Positions 43,900 through 52,326 of a stretch of 64,000 nt of DNA are shown here, piece by piece; the stretch's first letter is position 1, and each line of letters starts with the position of its first letter. The position numbers and the translations under genes were made by a program. Below the pieces are notes generated by a model. The model made no database searches. It had not been told where the DNA came from and was given only the letters and a program-made list of their open reading frames with translations. The DNA is from Cupriavidus sp. GTDB lineage: Bacteria; Pseudomonadota; Gammaproteobacteria; Burkholderiales; Burkholderiaceae. The DNA lies in contig JAPSLP010000002.1 in assembly GCA_031180665.1 (NCBI GenBank), forward strand, positions 62,001-126,000, in the 5' to 3' direction.

Positions 43900-43909
43900 G
43901 GAGGCCGCC

Positions 43910-44713
43910 ATGACCGTACGACTCGACATCCACGGCGCGGTGGCCGTCATCACCATCGACCGCCCCGAGGCGCTCAACGCGCTCGACGTGCCGGCGCTGC
44001 GCGCGCTGCGCGCGCACCTGGCGGCGGTGCGCGACCGCGACGACCTGCGCGTGGCGGTGCTGACCGGCGCCGGCACCCGGGCCTTCTGTGCGGGCGCCGA
44101 TCTCAAGGGCACCCGGGCTTCGCCCGCCACCTATCCGGAAGCGCTGTTTCGCGCGCCGGAGCAGGCGGCCGATCTGGGGCTCTATATCCGGCTGATGGAC
44201 CTGAGCGACCTTGCCCTGCACAAGCCGCTGATCGCCGCGGTCAACGGGCACTGCCTCGGCGCCGGGCTCGAGATCGCGCTGCAATGCGATGTCCGCATCG
44301 CGGCCGAGTCGGCGAGCTTTGGCCTGCCGGAAACCGCGGTCGGCTCGATACCCGCCGTCTCGGGCCTGCATCGGCTGCTCAAGGCGGTGCCGGCCGCCCA
44401 TGCGATGCAGATGGTACTGACCGGCGAGCGCATCGACGCCGCGCAGGCGATGCGCATCGGCCTGGTCAGCGAGACGCTGGCATCGGCCGCACTGCTGGAC
44501 CGCGCGCTGGCCATTGCGGCGCGCATCGCTGCCAACGCGCCGCTGGCGGTGCAAGCGGTCAAGAAACTGTCCCGGCAGACCAGCCATCTGAGCGAAGCCG
44601 ATGCGCAGCAGCTGACCGAGCTCTACTGGGGCGTGCTGCGCGATACCGCGGACCGGATCGAGGGCCGCCAGGCCTTTACCGAGAAGCGCCAGCCGCACTA
44701 CACGGGCCGCTGA
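43910..44713 (+). CDS. Enoyl-CoA hydratase/isomerase (crotonase) in the thiolase operon
   Basis: A 267-residue crotonase with oxyanion-hole segment GAGTRAFCAGADLKG and catalytic Glu in FGLPETAVGSIP. It lies 10 bases after the SDR, with GGAGGCCGCC before ATG 43910. It probably supplies the 3-hydroxyacyl-CoA for the SDR, giving a hydratase-dehydrogenase-thiolase chain. Confidence 0.9.
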   Translation: MTVRLDIHGAVAVITIDRPEALNALDVPALRALRAHLAAVRDRDDLRVAVLTGAGTRAFCAGADLKGTRASPATYPEALFRAPEQAADLGLYIRLMDLSDLALHKPLIAAVNGHCLGAGLEIALQCDVRIAAESASFGLPETAVGSIPAVSGLHRLLKAVPAAHAMQMVLTGERIDAAQAMRIGLVSETLASAALLDRALAIAARIAANAPLAVQAVKKLSRQTSHLSEADAQQLTELYWGVLRDTADRIEGRQAFTEKRQPHYTGR

Positions 44714-44781
44714 CGGCACTGCGGCATCGGTCACGAACAAACCGACAAACCAACAAAGCGACAAAGCGACAGGAGACAACC

Positions 44782-45765
44782 ATGGCAACCCTCACACGAT
44801 TCGCGCGCACCGCACTGGCCGGCATGCTGGCGATCGCCGCGCTCGATGCGGCAGCGCAGGCGCCCTTTCCCACGCAGAAGCCCATCACGCTCGTGGTGCC
44901 GTTCGCGCCAGGCGGCGGCAACGATATCCTGGCGCGCCTGATCGCGCCGAAGATGGGCCAGGCGCTGGGGCAGACCATCGTGATCGAGAACAAGCCGGGC
45001 GCCGGTGGCAATCTCGGGGCCGACTACGTGGCCCACGCCGCGCCGGACGGCTACACGCTGGTGATCGCCTCGAGCCAGGTCACGATGAACCCGTTTCTCG
45101 GCATCAAGGTGCCGTTCAGGATCGAAGCGGATTTCGAACCGGTGGGACGGATCGCCTCGGTGCCGATCATGCTGGTCGCCAACAACCAGCAGCCGTTCCG
45201 CACGCTGCAGGACTTCATCCAGTACAGCCGCGCCAATCCGGGCAAGCTCAGCTACAGCAGCCCCGGCAACGGCACCCCGCAGCATCTTGCCGGCGAGGTC
45301 TTTGCCAAGCTGAACAAGACCGAACTGCTGCACGTGCCCTATCGCGGCACCGGCCCTTCGATCACCGACCTGATGGGCGGGCAGGTGCAGCTCTCATTTG
45401 CGACCTTCGCCTCGGCCATCGAGTATGTGCGGGCCGGGAGGCTGCGCGCGCTGGGGATTGCGGGGACCAGGCGCACGCCGTTGATGCCGGACCTGCCGAC
45501 CTTCGCCGAAGCGGGCATCAAGGGCTACGACGCCGAGCTGTGGTACAGCCTGCTGGCGCCGGCGAAGACGCCCGGGCCGGTGGTCGACAGGATCAATGCC
45601 GCGCTGCTGGCCGCGCTCAAATCGCCGGAGGTCTCCGCGCAGATGGCAAGGCAAGGCTTCGAGCCGCAGGCGTCGTCGCCGGCCGAACTGAAGGCGCAGC
45701 TGGGCAAGGACATGGCGCGCTGGCAGCGGCTGATCCAGGAAAACGGCATCAAGGTGGGGCTATGA
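44782..45765 (+). CDS. Bug-type periplasmic carboxylate receptor in the thiolase operon
   Basis: A 327-residue TctC/Bug receptor. The signal peptide ends near DAAAQAPFPTQKP, followed by ITLVVPFAPGGGNDILARLIAP, IVIENKPGAGGNLGADYVAHA and LHVPYRGTGPSITDLMGGQV. The ribosome site AGGAGACAACC matches that of the Bug gene at 11888. The 50 bases before the start contain no T and carry ACAAACC/ACAAAGCG short repeats, so the leader should be unstructured. It overlaps the thioesterase gene by four bases. Confidence 0.93.
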   Translation: MATLTRFARTALAGMLAIAALDAAAQAPFPTQKPITLVVPFAPGGGNDILARLIAPKMGQALGQTIVIENKPGAGGNLGADYVAHAAPDGYTLVIASSQVTMNPFLGIKVPFRIEADFEPVGRIASVPIMLVANNQQPFRTLQDFIQYSRANPGKLSYSSPGNGTPQHLAGEVFAKLNKTELLHVPYRGTGPSITDLMGGQVQLSFATFASAIEYVRAGRLRALGIAGTRRTPLMPDLPTFAEAGIKGYDAELWYSLLAPAKTPGPVVDRINAALLAALKSPEVSAQMARQGFEPQASSPAELKAQLGKDMARWQRLIQENGIKVGL

Positions 45766-46196
45766 GCGATCGTGCCATCCACGCGTCGGCCGCCCCGGTG
45801 CCGCCGACCGCCAACCCGCTGCTCGATTATCTCGGCATCCGGCTCGCCAGCGTGGGCGAGGGCCGCTGCGTGTTCGAACTGGACCTCGCGCCGCGCCATC
45901 TGAACCGCCAGGGCAGCGTGCAGGGCGGCGTGGTCGCCACCATGCTGGATGCCGCCTGCGGCTATGCCGGCCTGCCCGTGGGGCCCGATGGCGCACTCGG
46001 CCACGCCGTCACCGCCATGCTGTCGATCAGCTACCTCAGCAAGGCAAGCAGCGGGCGCCTGCGCGCCTGCGCCACGGTAACGCGTGCCGGCAACAGCCTC
46101 TACTTCGCCTCGGCGCAATTGACGTCCGATGCCGGCGTGCTGATTGCCACCGCACAGGGCACCTTCAAGCGTGCCCGCTCCGCTCCGGAGGCATGA
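45762..46196 (+). CDS. PaaI-type hotdog thioesterase
   Basis: A 144-residue hotdog-fold protein with the core GSVQGGVVATMLDAACGYAG, where the usual HGG is QGG but the Asp of the helix is kept. The following strand is AVTAMLSISYLSKASSGRL. It would hydrolyse acyl- or aryl-CoA intermediates to release trapped CoA. ATG 45762 overlaps the bug stop (ATGA). Two bases separate it from the CoA transferase gene start. Confidence 0.87.
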   Translation: MSDRAIHASAAPVPPTANPLLDYLGIRLASVGEGRCVFELDLAPRHLNRQGSVQGGVVATMLDAACGYAGLPVGPDGALGHAVTAMLSISYLSKASSGRLRACATVTRAGNSLYFASAQLTSDAGVLIATAQGTFKRARSAPEA

Positions 46197-46197
46197 C

Positions 46198-47433
46198 ATG
46201 TTGCGCGACGCACTGCACGGCCTGACCGTGATCGACTTCACGCAGATCGGCGCGGGGCCGACCTGCACCATGCTGCTGGCCGACATGGGAGCGCGTGTCA
46301 TCAAGGTGGAACCGACCGGCGGCGAACTGGGACGCGGGCTGGGCCCGGGCTGGATCGGCGACGATGCCGCGCTGTTCCATGGCTTCAACCGCAACAAGCT
46401 CGGCGTGGCACTGGAATTGAAATGCAGCGACGGCGTCGCGGTCGCACGCCGGTTGATCGCCGGCGCCGACATCGTCGTGGAAAGCATGCGTCCCGGCGTG
46501 ATGGATCGGCTGGGACTTGGCCACGCGCAATGGGCCGAGCCGCATCCGGGCCTGATCTATTGCTCGATCTCCGCCTATGGGCAGCAGGGGCCGTACGCAG
46601 ACCGGGCCGGGGTCGATGGCATCATGCAGGCCGATTCCGGGCTGATGAGCCTGATCGGCCTGCCCGACGGCGAACCGTGCAAGGTGCAGGCACCCGTGGT
46701 CGACGTGATGACCGGCTATGTCGCCTGCCTGGGCATTCTCGCCAAGCTGGCACAGCGGTCCCGCGACGGCCAGGGCGGCCATCTGGACGTCAACCTGTTC
46801 AACGCGGCGCTCGCGCTGCAACAGTCGTCGCTGACCAGCTATTGCGCCGACGGCCAGTTGCCCCAGCGCGCGGGCAGCGCGGCGCCGTACTCGGCGCCGA
46901 ACCAGGCCTTCCGCACCGCAGACGGCTGGATCATGGTGGCCGCCTACATGCCCGAGCGCTGGCGGCGCCTGTGCGACGTGCTGGGCCTGCAGGCGCTCGC
47001 CGACGATCCGCGCTTTGCCACCTCGCCGCTGCGGGTGGCCAATCGCGCGGCGATGACGCAGGCGCTGAACGAGGTGTTCGGCACGCGCTCCACCGAGACG
47101 TGGCTGGCGCTGCTGCAGCAGGCCGACATCCTGTGCGCCCCCGTCGCGACCTACGACGACGTCATGGCGCATCCGCAGCTGGCCGCGAACGGCATGATGC
47201 AGCGCATTGCGCATCCCACGCTGGGCGACATCCGCATGCCGGGGTTCCCGATCAACAGCGTGCGCGAGAACGCACGATCCGCCCTGCCGGCGCCGGGGTG
47301 CGGCGAGCATACCGAGGCGGTGCTACGCGAACTGGGCTACGGCGCGGACGAGATCGCCACGCTGCGGGCAAGCGGCGCGATCCGTTGCGCCGATCCTGTT
47401 GCCCCACCGCCCGCCACCGTGGCGACGGCGTAA
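46198..47433 (+). CDS. CaiB/BaiF family CoA transferase
   Basis: A 411-residue family III CoA transferase that moves CoA between acids. It has LTVIDFTQIGAGPTCTMLLADMGARVIKVE at the N-terminus and the catalytic Asp in VQAPVVDVMTGYVA. It lacks the GHDINY motif of the racemase at 25364, so transferase activity is the better call. As the last gene of the operon it probably activates the imported acid using CoA from a product or succinyl-CoA. Confidence 0.92.
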   Translation: MLRDALHGLTVIDFTQIGAGPTCTMLLADMGARVIKVEPTGGELGRGLGPGWIGDDAALFHGFNRNKLGVALELKCSDGVAVARRLIAGADIVVESMRPGVMDRLGLGHAQWAEPHPGLIYCSISAYGQQGPYADRAGVDGIMQADSGLMSLIGLPDGEPCKVQAPVVDVMTGYVACLGILAKLAQRSRDGQGGHLDVNLFNAALALQQSSLTSYCADGQLPQRAGSAAPYSAPNQAFRTADGWIMVAAYMPERWRRLCDVLGLQALADDPRFATSPLRVANRAAMTQALNEVFGTRSTETWLALLQQADILCAPVATYDDVMAHPQLAANGMMQRIAHPTLGDIRMPGFPINSVRENARSALPAPGCGEHTEAVLRELGYGADEIATLRASGAIRCADPVAPPPATVATA

Positions 47434-47466
47434 TCTGGCAACGAGTCGCCGCAATATCGCGCCCAC

Positions 47467-48363
47467 TCACTGCTGCGCCGCGAACTGTGCCAGCAGCCAC
47501 TGCCGGAACACCGCCATGCTCGCGCTCTCCTTGCGGTCGGCCGGGGTCAGCAGGTAGTAGGTGAAATCGCCCATGTCCACCGTCTGCCGGAACGGCGCCA
47601 CCAGCCGGCCGGCCTCGAGGTCGGCCGCCACCAGGAAGCGCTGCGCGATCGCAAAGCCCTGGCCTTCGATGGCCGCCGCGTATGCCATTGCCGAACTCTG
47701 GTATGTCATGCCGCTGCGCGCATCGACATCCCGCTCCGCGCGCACGGATCGCAGCCAGTGTGCCCAGTCGTCGGGCCGGGCGATCGAATGCAGCAAGGTG
47801 TGGTGCCGCAGGTCGGCGGGCTTCTTCACCTTCGGCCCCTGCGCGAGCAGCCCGGGACTGCAGACCGGCACCAGGATGTTCGACACCAGCCGGTAGGCGT
47901 TCGCCCCGCTCCACTTGCCATCGCCAAGACGGATCGCGCCGTCGATGTCCTCCTTGCGGAAGTCCACCGGATCGAGCGACGCCGTCAGCAGCACCTCGAT
48001 GCCCCGGTTGGCCGCATGAAAGCTCGACAGCCGGGGAATCAGCCAACGCATCGCGAAGGTGGTGTAGGCCCGGACCTTCAACTGCTTGCGCCGCGCGCGC
48101 TTGCCCAAACGGGTGGTGGCCTCGCGCAGGTCATCCATCGCGCGCGTGACGGCGCGGTAGTAGTCCTCCCCGGCGCTGGTCAGCGAAATCTGCCGATGTC
48201 CCCGATGCAGCAGCTGCACGCCAAGCCCTTCCTCCAGTCCGCGGATCTGGCGGCTCACCGCACCGGGCGTGACATGCAGCTCCTCGGCGGCCGCCGTGAT
48301 GCTCAGATGCCGGCCCGCGGCCTCGAAGGCGCGCAGCGCGTTCAGTGGTGGCAGTTTGTCCAT
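47467..48363 (-). CDS. LysR-type regulator, GcvA-like
   Basis: A 298-residue LysR protein of the GcvA group: LPPLNALRAFEAAGRHLSITAAAEELHVTPGAVSRQIRGLE as helix-turn-helix and KVRAYTTFAMRWLIPRL in the effector domain. The start is ATG 48363. It converges with the CoA transferase gene and is divergent from an SDR gene across 188 bases that contain dyad site 3, so the SDR is its probable target. Confidence 0.9.
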   Translation of the reverse strand: MDKLPPLNALRAFEAAGRHLSITAAAEELHVTPGAVSRQIRGLEEGLGVQLLHRGHRQISLTSAGEDYYRAVTRAMDDLREATTRLGKRARRKQLKVRAYTTFAMRWLIPRLSSFHAANRGIEVLLTASLDPVDFRKEDIDGAIRLGDGKWSGANAYRLVSNILVPVCSPGLLAQGPKVKKPADLRHHTLLHSIARPDDWAHWLRSVRAERDVDARSGMTYQSSAMAYAAAIEGQGFAIAQRFLVAADLEAGRLVAPFRQTVDMGDFTYYLLTPADRKESASMAVFRQWLLAQFAAQQ

Positions 48364-48422
48364 GGCGGCGAGTCTGCCATACGGTTGAGGTTTGCTCAAT
48401 CGAAATGCCATTGGCAGATAGA

Positions 48423-48435
48423 CAACTATCGGTTG
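48423..48435. promoter_or_regulatory. CAACYNYCGGTTG dyad, site 3
   Basis: CAACTATCGGTTG lies between the divergent GcvA-like LysR gene (start 48363) and the SDR gene (start 48552). The wider ACAAC-TATCG-GTTGT dyad is perfect over five bases per arm. Confidence 0.5.
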
Positions 48436-48551
48436 TTACTGATGCTCCATTGCACCGCATTGTGTTGCGTGCTCGACGAACCTACATTGCTCTGCATGGC
48501 ACCCGCCATCACGCATTTCAACTAACGCAGCATCCTCGAAGGAGAGTCACC

Positions 48552-49418
48552 ATGTCCGCCACCATCACCACCAACGACAGCAAAGTCTGGTTCATCACCG
48601 GCGCCTCGCGCGGCTTCGGCCTGGCGCTGACGCGTGCCGCACTGGCCCGCGGCGATCGCGTGGTCGCCACCGCGCGCCGTCCCGAGACGACCGCTGCCGC
48701 GCTGGGAGAGCACGCGAACCTGCTGAGCGTGGCGCTGGACGTCACCAGCGAAGCGCAGGCCATCGCCGCGGCCGACGCCGCGGTGGCCCGCTTCGGCCGC
48801 ATCGACGTGCTGGTCAACAACGCCGGCTACGGCCTGCTCGGCGCGGTGGAAGAGGCCTCGGCGAAGGAGGTCGAGCAGCAGTTCGCCACCAATGTGTTCG
48901 GCGTGCTGGCCGTGACCCGCGCGGTGCTGCCGCAGATGCGCCGCCAGCGCAGCGGCCACGTGATCAATATCTCGTCGATCGGCGGCTATGCGGCCTATCC
49001 CGGCTGGGGCGTCTACGGCGCGACCAAGTTCGCGGTGGAGGGGCTGACCGAGGCGCTGGACGCGGAACTGGCGCCGCTGGGCATCCGCGCCACCGTGGTC
49101 GAGCCGGGCTTCTTCCGCACCGACTTCCTCGACGACAGCTCGCTGGTGCGCGTGCGCTCGGAGATCGCCGCCTACGCCGACACCGTTGGCGCGATGCGGG
49201 GCCACATGGCGTCCGCCAACCACCAGCAGCCGGGCGACCCGGTCAAGCTGGCCGCCGCGCTGCTGGCGCTGGCCGACAGCGAGACGCCGCCGGTGCGGCT
49301 GCCGCTGGGCTCGGACACGGTGGCACGGATTGCGCAGAAGCACCGCAAGGTCGAAGCGGAACTGTCCGCATGGCGGGCGCTGGCGGTGTCGACGGACCAT
49401 GAAGACGTGCGGGTGTGA
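48552..49418 (+). CDS. Short-chain dehydrogenase/reductase
   Basis: A 288-residue classical SDR: TGASRGFGLAL, NNAGYG, the catalytic Ser in NISSIGGYAAYPG and YGATKFAVEGL. The Arg pair in ATARRPE after the second strand suggests NADPH. The long C-terminal part after RTDFLDDSS is typical of the oxidoreductase group related to retinol-type dehydrogenases. AAGGAGAGTCACC stands before ATG. It is divergent from the GcvA-like LysR. Substrate unknown. Confidence 0.9.
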   Translation: MSATITTNDSKVWFITGASRGFGLALTRAALARGDRVVATARRPETTAAALGEHANLLSVALDVTSEAQAIAAADAAVARFGRIDVLVNNAGYGLLGAVEEASAKEVEQQFATNVFGVLAVTRAVLPQMRRQRSGHVINISSIGGYAAYPGWGVYGATKFAVEGLTEALDAELAPLGIRATVVEPGFFRTDFLDDSSLVRVRSEIAAYADTVGAMRGHMASANHQQPGDPVKLAAALLALADSETPPVRLPLGSDTVARIAQKHRKVEAELSAWRALAVSTDHEDVRV

Positions 49419-49480
49419 CGAGGCGGCGCTTGCATGCCGCTGAGGCGATGGAGCGGCCCCTTGCCCTCTTCCCAGCCCTC

Positions 49481-49648
49481 TCCGGCAAGCGGGAGAGGGA
49501 ACGGCGCGTCGCCAGTACGGTCGCCGTCGCTGCGTGCAAGCCCGTTTCGCGCGCCGCGGTTTGGCTCCTTTCCGGCAAGCGGGACAGGGAACGGTGCGTC
49601 GCCAGTACGGTCGCCGTCGCTGCGTGCAAGCCCGTTTCGCGCGCCGGC
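49481..49648. repeat. Tandem 90-bp repeat with flanking CTCTCCCGC palindromes
   Basis: Two copies with a 90-base period (49481 and 49571) share an identical core of about 47 bases that begins GTCGCCAGTACGGTCGCCGT. The 411-base gap 49419-49829 has no gene. Flanking palindromes are CCCTCTCC-N7-GGGAGAGGG at 49476-49499 and CTCCCGC-TT-GCGGGAG at 49662-49677; the same palindrome type recurs at 57563-57586. Confidence 0.8.
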
Positions 49649-49829
49649 TGTTTCCTCCCCTCTCCCGCTTGCGGGAGCGGGGCCGGGAGAGAGGGCGCGG
49701 CGTGTGCCCGCGCTCCAACCCTTGAGCACCAGGCAACAGTCATTTGACGGTCCGGGGCTGTTTCCTTCCGGCATTCGGCAGCACAATGCCCCGAATCCAA
49801 TCCCTCACCCCGAATTCCTGGAGCACACC

Positions 49830-50639
49830 ATGACGCAAACGATTCCCGCCTTCGGCCTCGGCACCTTCCGCCTGACCGGCCAGACCGTGATCGATTCGGT
49901 CAAGAACGCGCTGTCGCTCGGCTATCGCCTGATCGATACCGCGCAGATCTACGGCAACGAGGCCGAGATCGGCCAGGCGACCGCGCAAAGCGGCGTCGCG
50001 CGCAAGGATCTGTTCATCACGACCAAGATCTGGACCGACAACCTGGCCGGCGACAAGCTGATCGCGAGCCTGAAGGACAGCCTGGCGAAGCTGCGCACCG
50101 AGCAGGTCGACCTGACGCTGATCCACTGGCCGTCGCCGAATGGGGCGGTGCCGCTGCCCGAATACATGGCCGCGCTGGCCGAGGCCAAGGCACAGGGGCT
50201 GACGCGGCTGATCGGCGTGTCGAACTTCACCGTGTCGCTGCTGGGCCAGGCCATCGCCGCGGTCGGCGCGGGCGAGATCGCGACGAACCAGATCGAGATC
50301 CATCCGTATCTGCAGAACCGCAAGCTGGTCGACTACGCGCGCGGCCAGGGCATCCATCTGACCTCGTACATGACGCTGGCCTATGGCAAGGTGGTGCAGG
50401 ACCCGGTCGTGCAGGCCATTGCGCAGGCCCATGGCGCCACGCCGGCCCAGGTGGCGCTGGCCTGGGCGCTGCAGCAGGGCTTCGCGGTGATCCCGTCGTC
50501 GACCAGGCGCGAGAACCTCGCCAGCAATCTGCATGCGCAGCAGCTGCGCCTGACCGACGACGAAATGGCGAAGATCGCCACGCTCGATCGCGGCGAGCGG
50601 CTGGCCAATCCGGAAGGCATCGCCCCCGCCTGGGATTGA
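49830..50639 (+). CDS. Aldo/keto reductase, DkgB-like
   Basis: A 269-residue NADPH-dependent reductase of the 2,5-diketo-D-gluconate reductase B group. The tetrad is visible: Asp and Tyr in DTAQIYGNE, Lys in TTKIW and His in LIHWPSP. The cofactor region [15 protein letters not shown] is near the end. It reduces 2,5-diketogluconate, methylglyoxal or other aldehydes; the substrate is not fixed by sequence. GGAGCACACC stands before ATG. Repeat DNA flanks it on both sides. Confidence 0.9.
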   Translation: MTQTIPAFGLGTFRLTGQTVIDSVKNALSLGYRLIDTAQIYGNEAEIGQATAQSGVARKDLFITTKIWTDNLAGDKLIASLKDSLAKLRTEQVDLTLIHWPSPNGAVPLPEYMAALAEAKAQGLTRLIGVSNFTVSLLGQAIAAVGAGEIATNQIEIHPYLQNRKLVDYARGQGIHLTSYMTLAYGKVVQDPVVQAIAQAHGATPAQVALAWALQQGFAVIPSSTRRENLASNLHAQQLRLTDDEMAKIATLDRGERLANPEGIAPAWD

Positions 50640-50658
50640 GCGCCCTCCCCCGTGCCTC

Positions 50659-50751
50659 CGTCGTCCCCGCGCACGCGGGCACCCAGCAACTTCCGTCGCC
50701 TTCACGTAAAGCCGTAACGTCACTGGGTCCCCCGCGTGCGCGGGGACGACC
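50659..50751. repeat. REP-like palindromic element
   Basis: CGTCGTCCCCGCGCACGCGG at the left and GCGTGCGCGGGGACGAC at the right, with inner ACCCAG and CTGGGT, form a 93-base imperfect inverted repeat. It has the same design and end sequences as each unit of 15904-16147, but a different central sequence. Confidence 0.8.
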
Positions 50752-50771
50752 GATACAGCCGCCTTCACTGC

Positions 50772-52160
50772 TCAGCGGCTGGGCTGCAACGCCTCGTCGT
50801 TTCCCTGCACCACCGCATGCGGGTCGCTGCGCGGCACACCGTTGAACAGCAGGTTCAGCAGCACCGACAGCACGCAGGCCAGCAGGATACTGCTGTGCAT
50901 CAGCGGCTGCAGCCACTTGGGCAGATGGTGGAACAGCGTGGGCGCGAAGGTCGGCAGCAGCGAGATCGCCAGCGTCGCCGCGACGATATAGACGTTGTGC
51001 CGGTGCGATTCGAAATCGACCCGGCTGAGCGTGCGCACGCCCGCCGCGGTGACTACGCCGAACATGAACAGCGCCGCCCCGCCCAGCGCAGGCAGCGGCA
51101 CCGAGGCGACCACCGTCGCCATCTTGGGAAACAGCCCCAGCACGCACAGGATCGCGCCGGCCGCCACCACCACCCAGCGGCTCTTGACGCCAGTGACCAC
51201 CAGCAGCCCGATGTTCTGGCTGTAGATCGTGTACGGAAAGCCGTTCAGCGCGCCGCCGATCACGCTGGCCAGACCGTTGGCGCGCAGGCCGTCGGTCATC
51301 TCGCGCGGCGTCAGGGTCTTGCCGACCACGTCGCCCGTCGCCAGGAACAGGCCCATCGACTCGATCATGATGATCACCATCACGACCACGATGGTGGCAA
51401 TCGCGAGCGGGTCGAACACCGGCCAGCCGAAGTAGAAGGGCCGGATCACGTCCACCATCGGCGCCTCGGCAACACCGGCGAAGTCCACCATGCCGAAGGG
51501 GACCGCCACCAGCATGCCGGCCGCCAGTGCGAGCAGCACCGAGACATTGGTCCAGAAGCCCTTGAGCCAGCGGTTGATCACGAGGATCAGCGCAAAGACG
51601 AAGCCGGCCAGCGCCAGGTTGTGCGGCGCGCCGAAGTCCGGCGCACCCTTGCCGCCGCCGATCCAGTTGACGCCGACCGGGAACAGCGACAGCCCGACCA
51701 CCATCACGATGGAACCGCCGACGATCGGCGGAAAGAAGCGCACCAGCCGGCCGAATACCGGCGATATCAGCATCGTCATCAGACCGCCCGCCATCACCGC
51801 GCCGATCACGGCCGGCAGCCCGAGCCCCGGATTGGTGGCGATCACCAGGATCGGCGGTATCGCGCTGAAGGCGACGCCCTGCATCACCGGCATCCGCACG
51901 CCGATGCGCCAGAAGCCGGCCGACTGCAGGATGGTGGCGATGCCGCAGGTGAACAGGTCGGCGTTGATCAGCACGGCCACCGCTTCCTTCGGCAGTTTCA
52001 GCGCGGTAGCGATGATCATCGGTACCGCAATCGCGCCGACATACATCACCAGCACATGCTGGAAGCCGAGCATCAGCAGCGGCCCGGTGGGCGGTACCGC
52101 ATCGACCGGTGCGCGGGCGGGCGGCGCGGTGTCGCGCGCCGCGTTGGGTTGCGCTTTCAT
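50772..52160 (-). CDS. NCS2 family nucleobase permease (xanthine/urate type)
   Basis: A 462-residue inner-membrane proton symporter with about 14 hydrophobic segments. The NCS2 signature is SQNIGLLVVTGVKSRWV, and the transmembrane-8 Glu region is MIESMGLFLATGDVVGK. Length and these motifs fit the xanthine/urate (PbuX/UacT/XanP) branch better than UraA. AAGGAGACACCCCC stands before ATG 52160. It is 166 bases downstream of a molybdenum hydroxylase gene on the same strand, which makes a purine or other N-heterocycle substrate for that enzyme plausible. Confidence 0.9.
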   Translation of the reverse strand: MKAQPNAARDTAPPARAPVDAVPPTGPLLMLGFQHVLVMYVGAIAVPMIIATALKLPKEAVAVLINADLFTCGIATILQSAGFWRIGVRMPVMQGVAFSAIPPILVIATNPGLGLPAVIGAVMAGGLMTMLISPVFGRLVRFFPPIVGGSIVMVVGLSLFPVGVNWIGGGKGAPDFGAPHNLALAGFVFALILVINRWLKGFWTNVSVLLALAAGMLVAVPFGMVDFAGVAEAPMVDVIRPFYFGWPVFDPLAIATIVVVMVIIMIESMGLFLATGDVVGKTLTPREMTDGLRANGLASVIGGALNGFPYTIYSQNIGLLVVTGVKSRWVVVAAGAILCVLGLFPKMATVVASVPLPALGGAALFMFGVVTAAGVRTLSRVDFESHRHNVYIVAATLAISLLPTFAPTLFHHLPKWLQPLMHSSILLACVLSVLLNLLFNGVPRSDPHAVVQGNDEALQPSR

Positions 52161-52326
52161 GGGGGTGTCTCCTTCCGGATCTCGTTGTGGTCGTTGTAAT
52201 GGTCTTGCGCGCGCGGTCCGGCGGCGCCGGTGCCGGCATAGCGTGGGATGCCGCATTGCGAGGCACTGAGGTACGGTGGCGGCGGGCCATCGAAACGACG
52301 CCGCCGCCACCGTGGACACCGCGGCG

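Noticed and set aside
49481-49648. CRISPR or tRNA-like array
   Set aside because: The two copies differ only slightly and include no spacer structure, and no cloverleaf can be drawn from the core.
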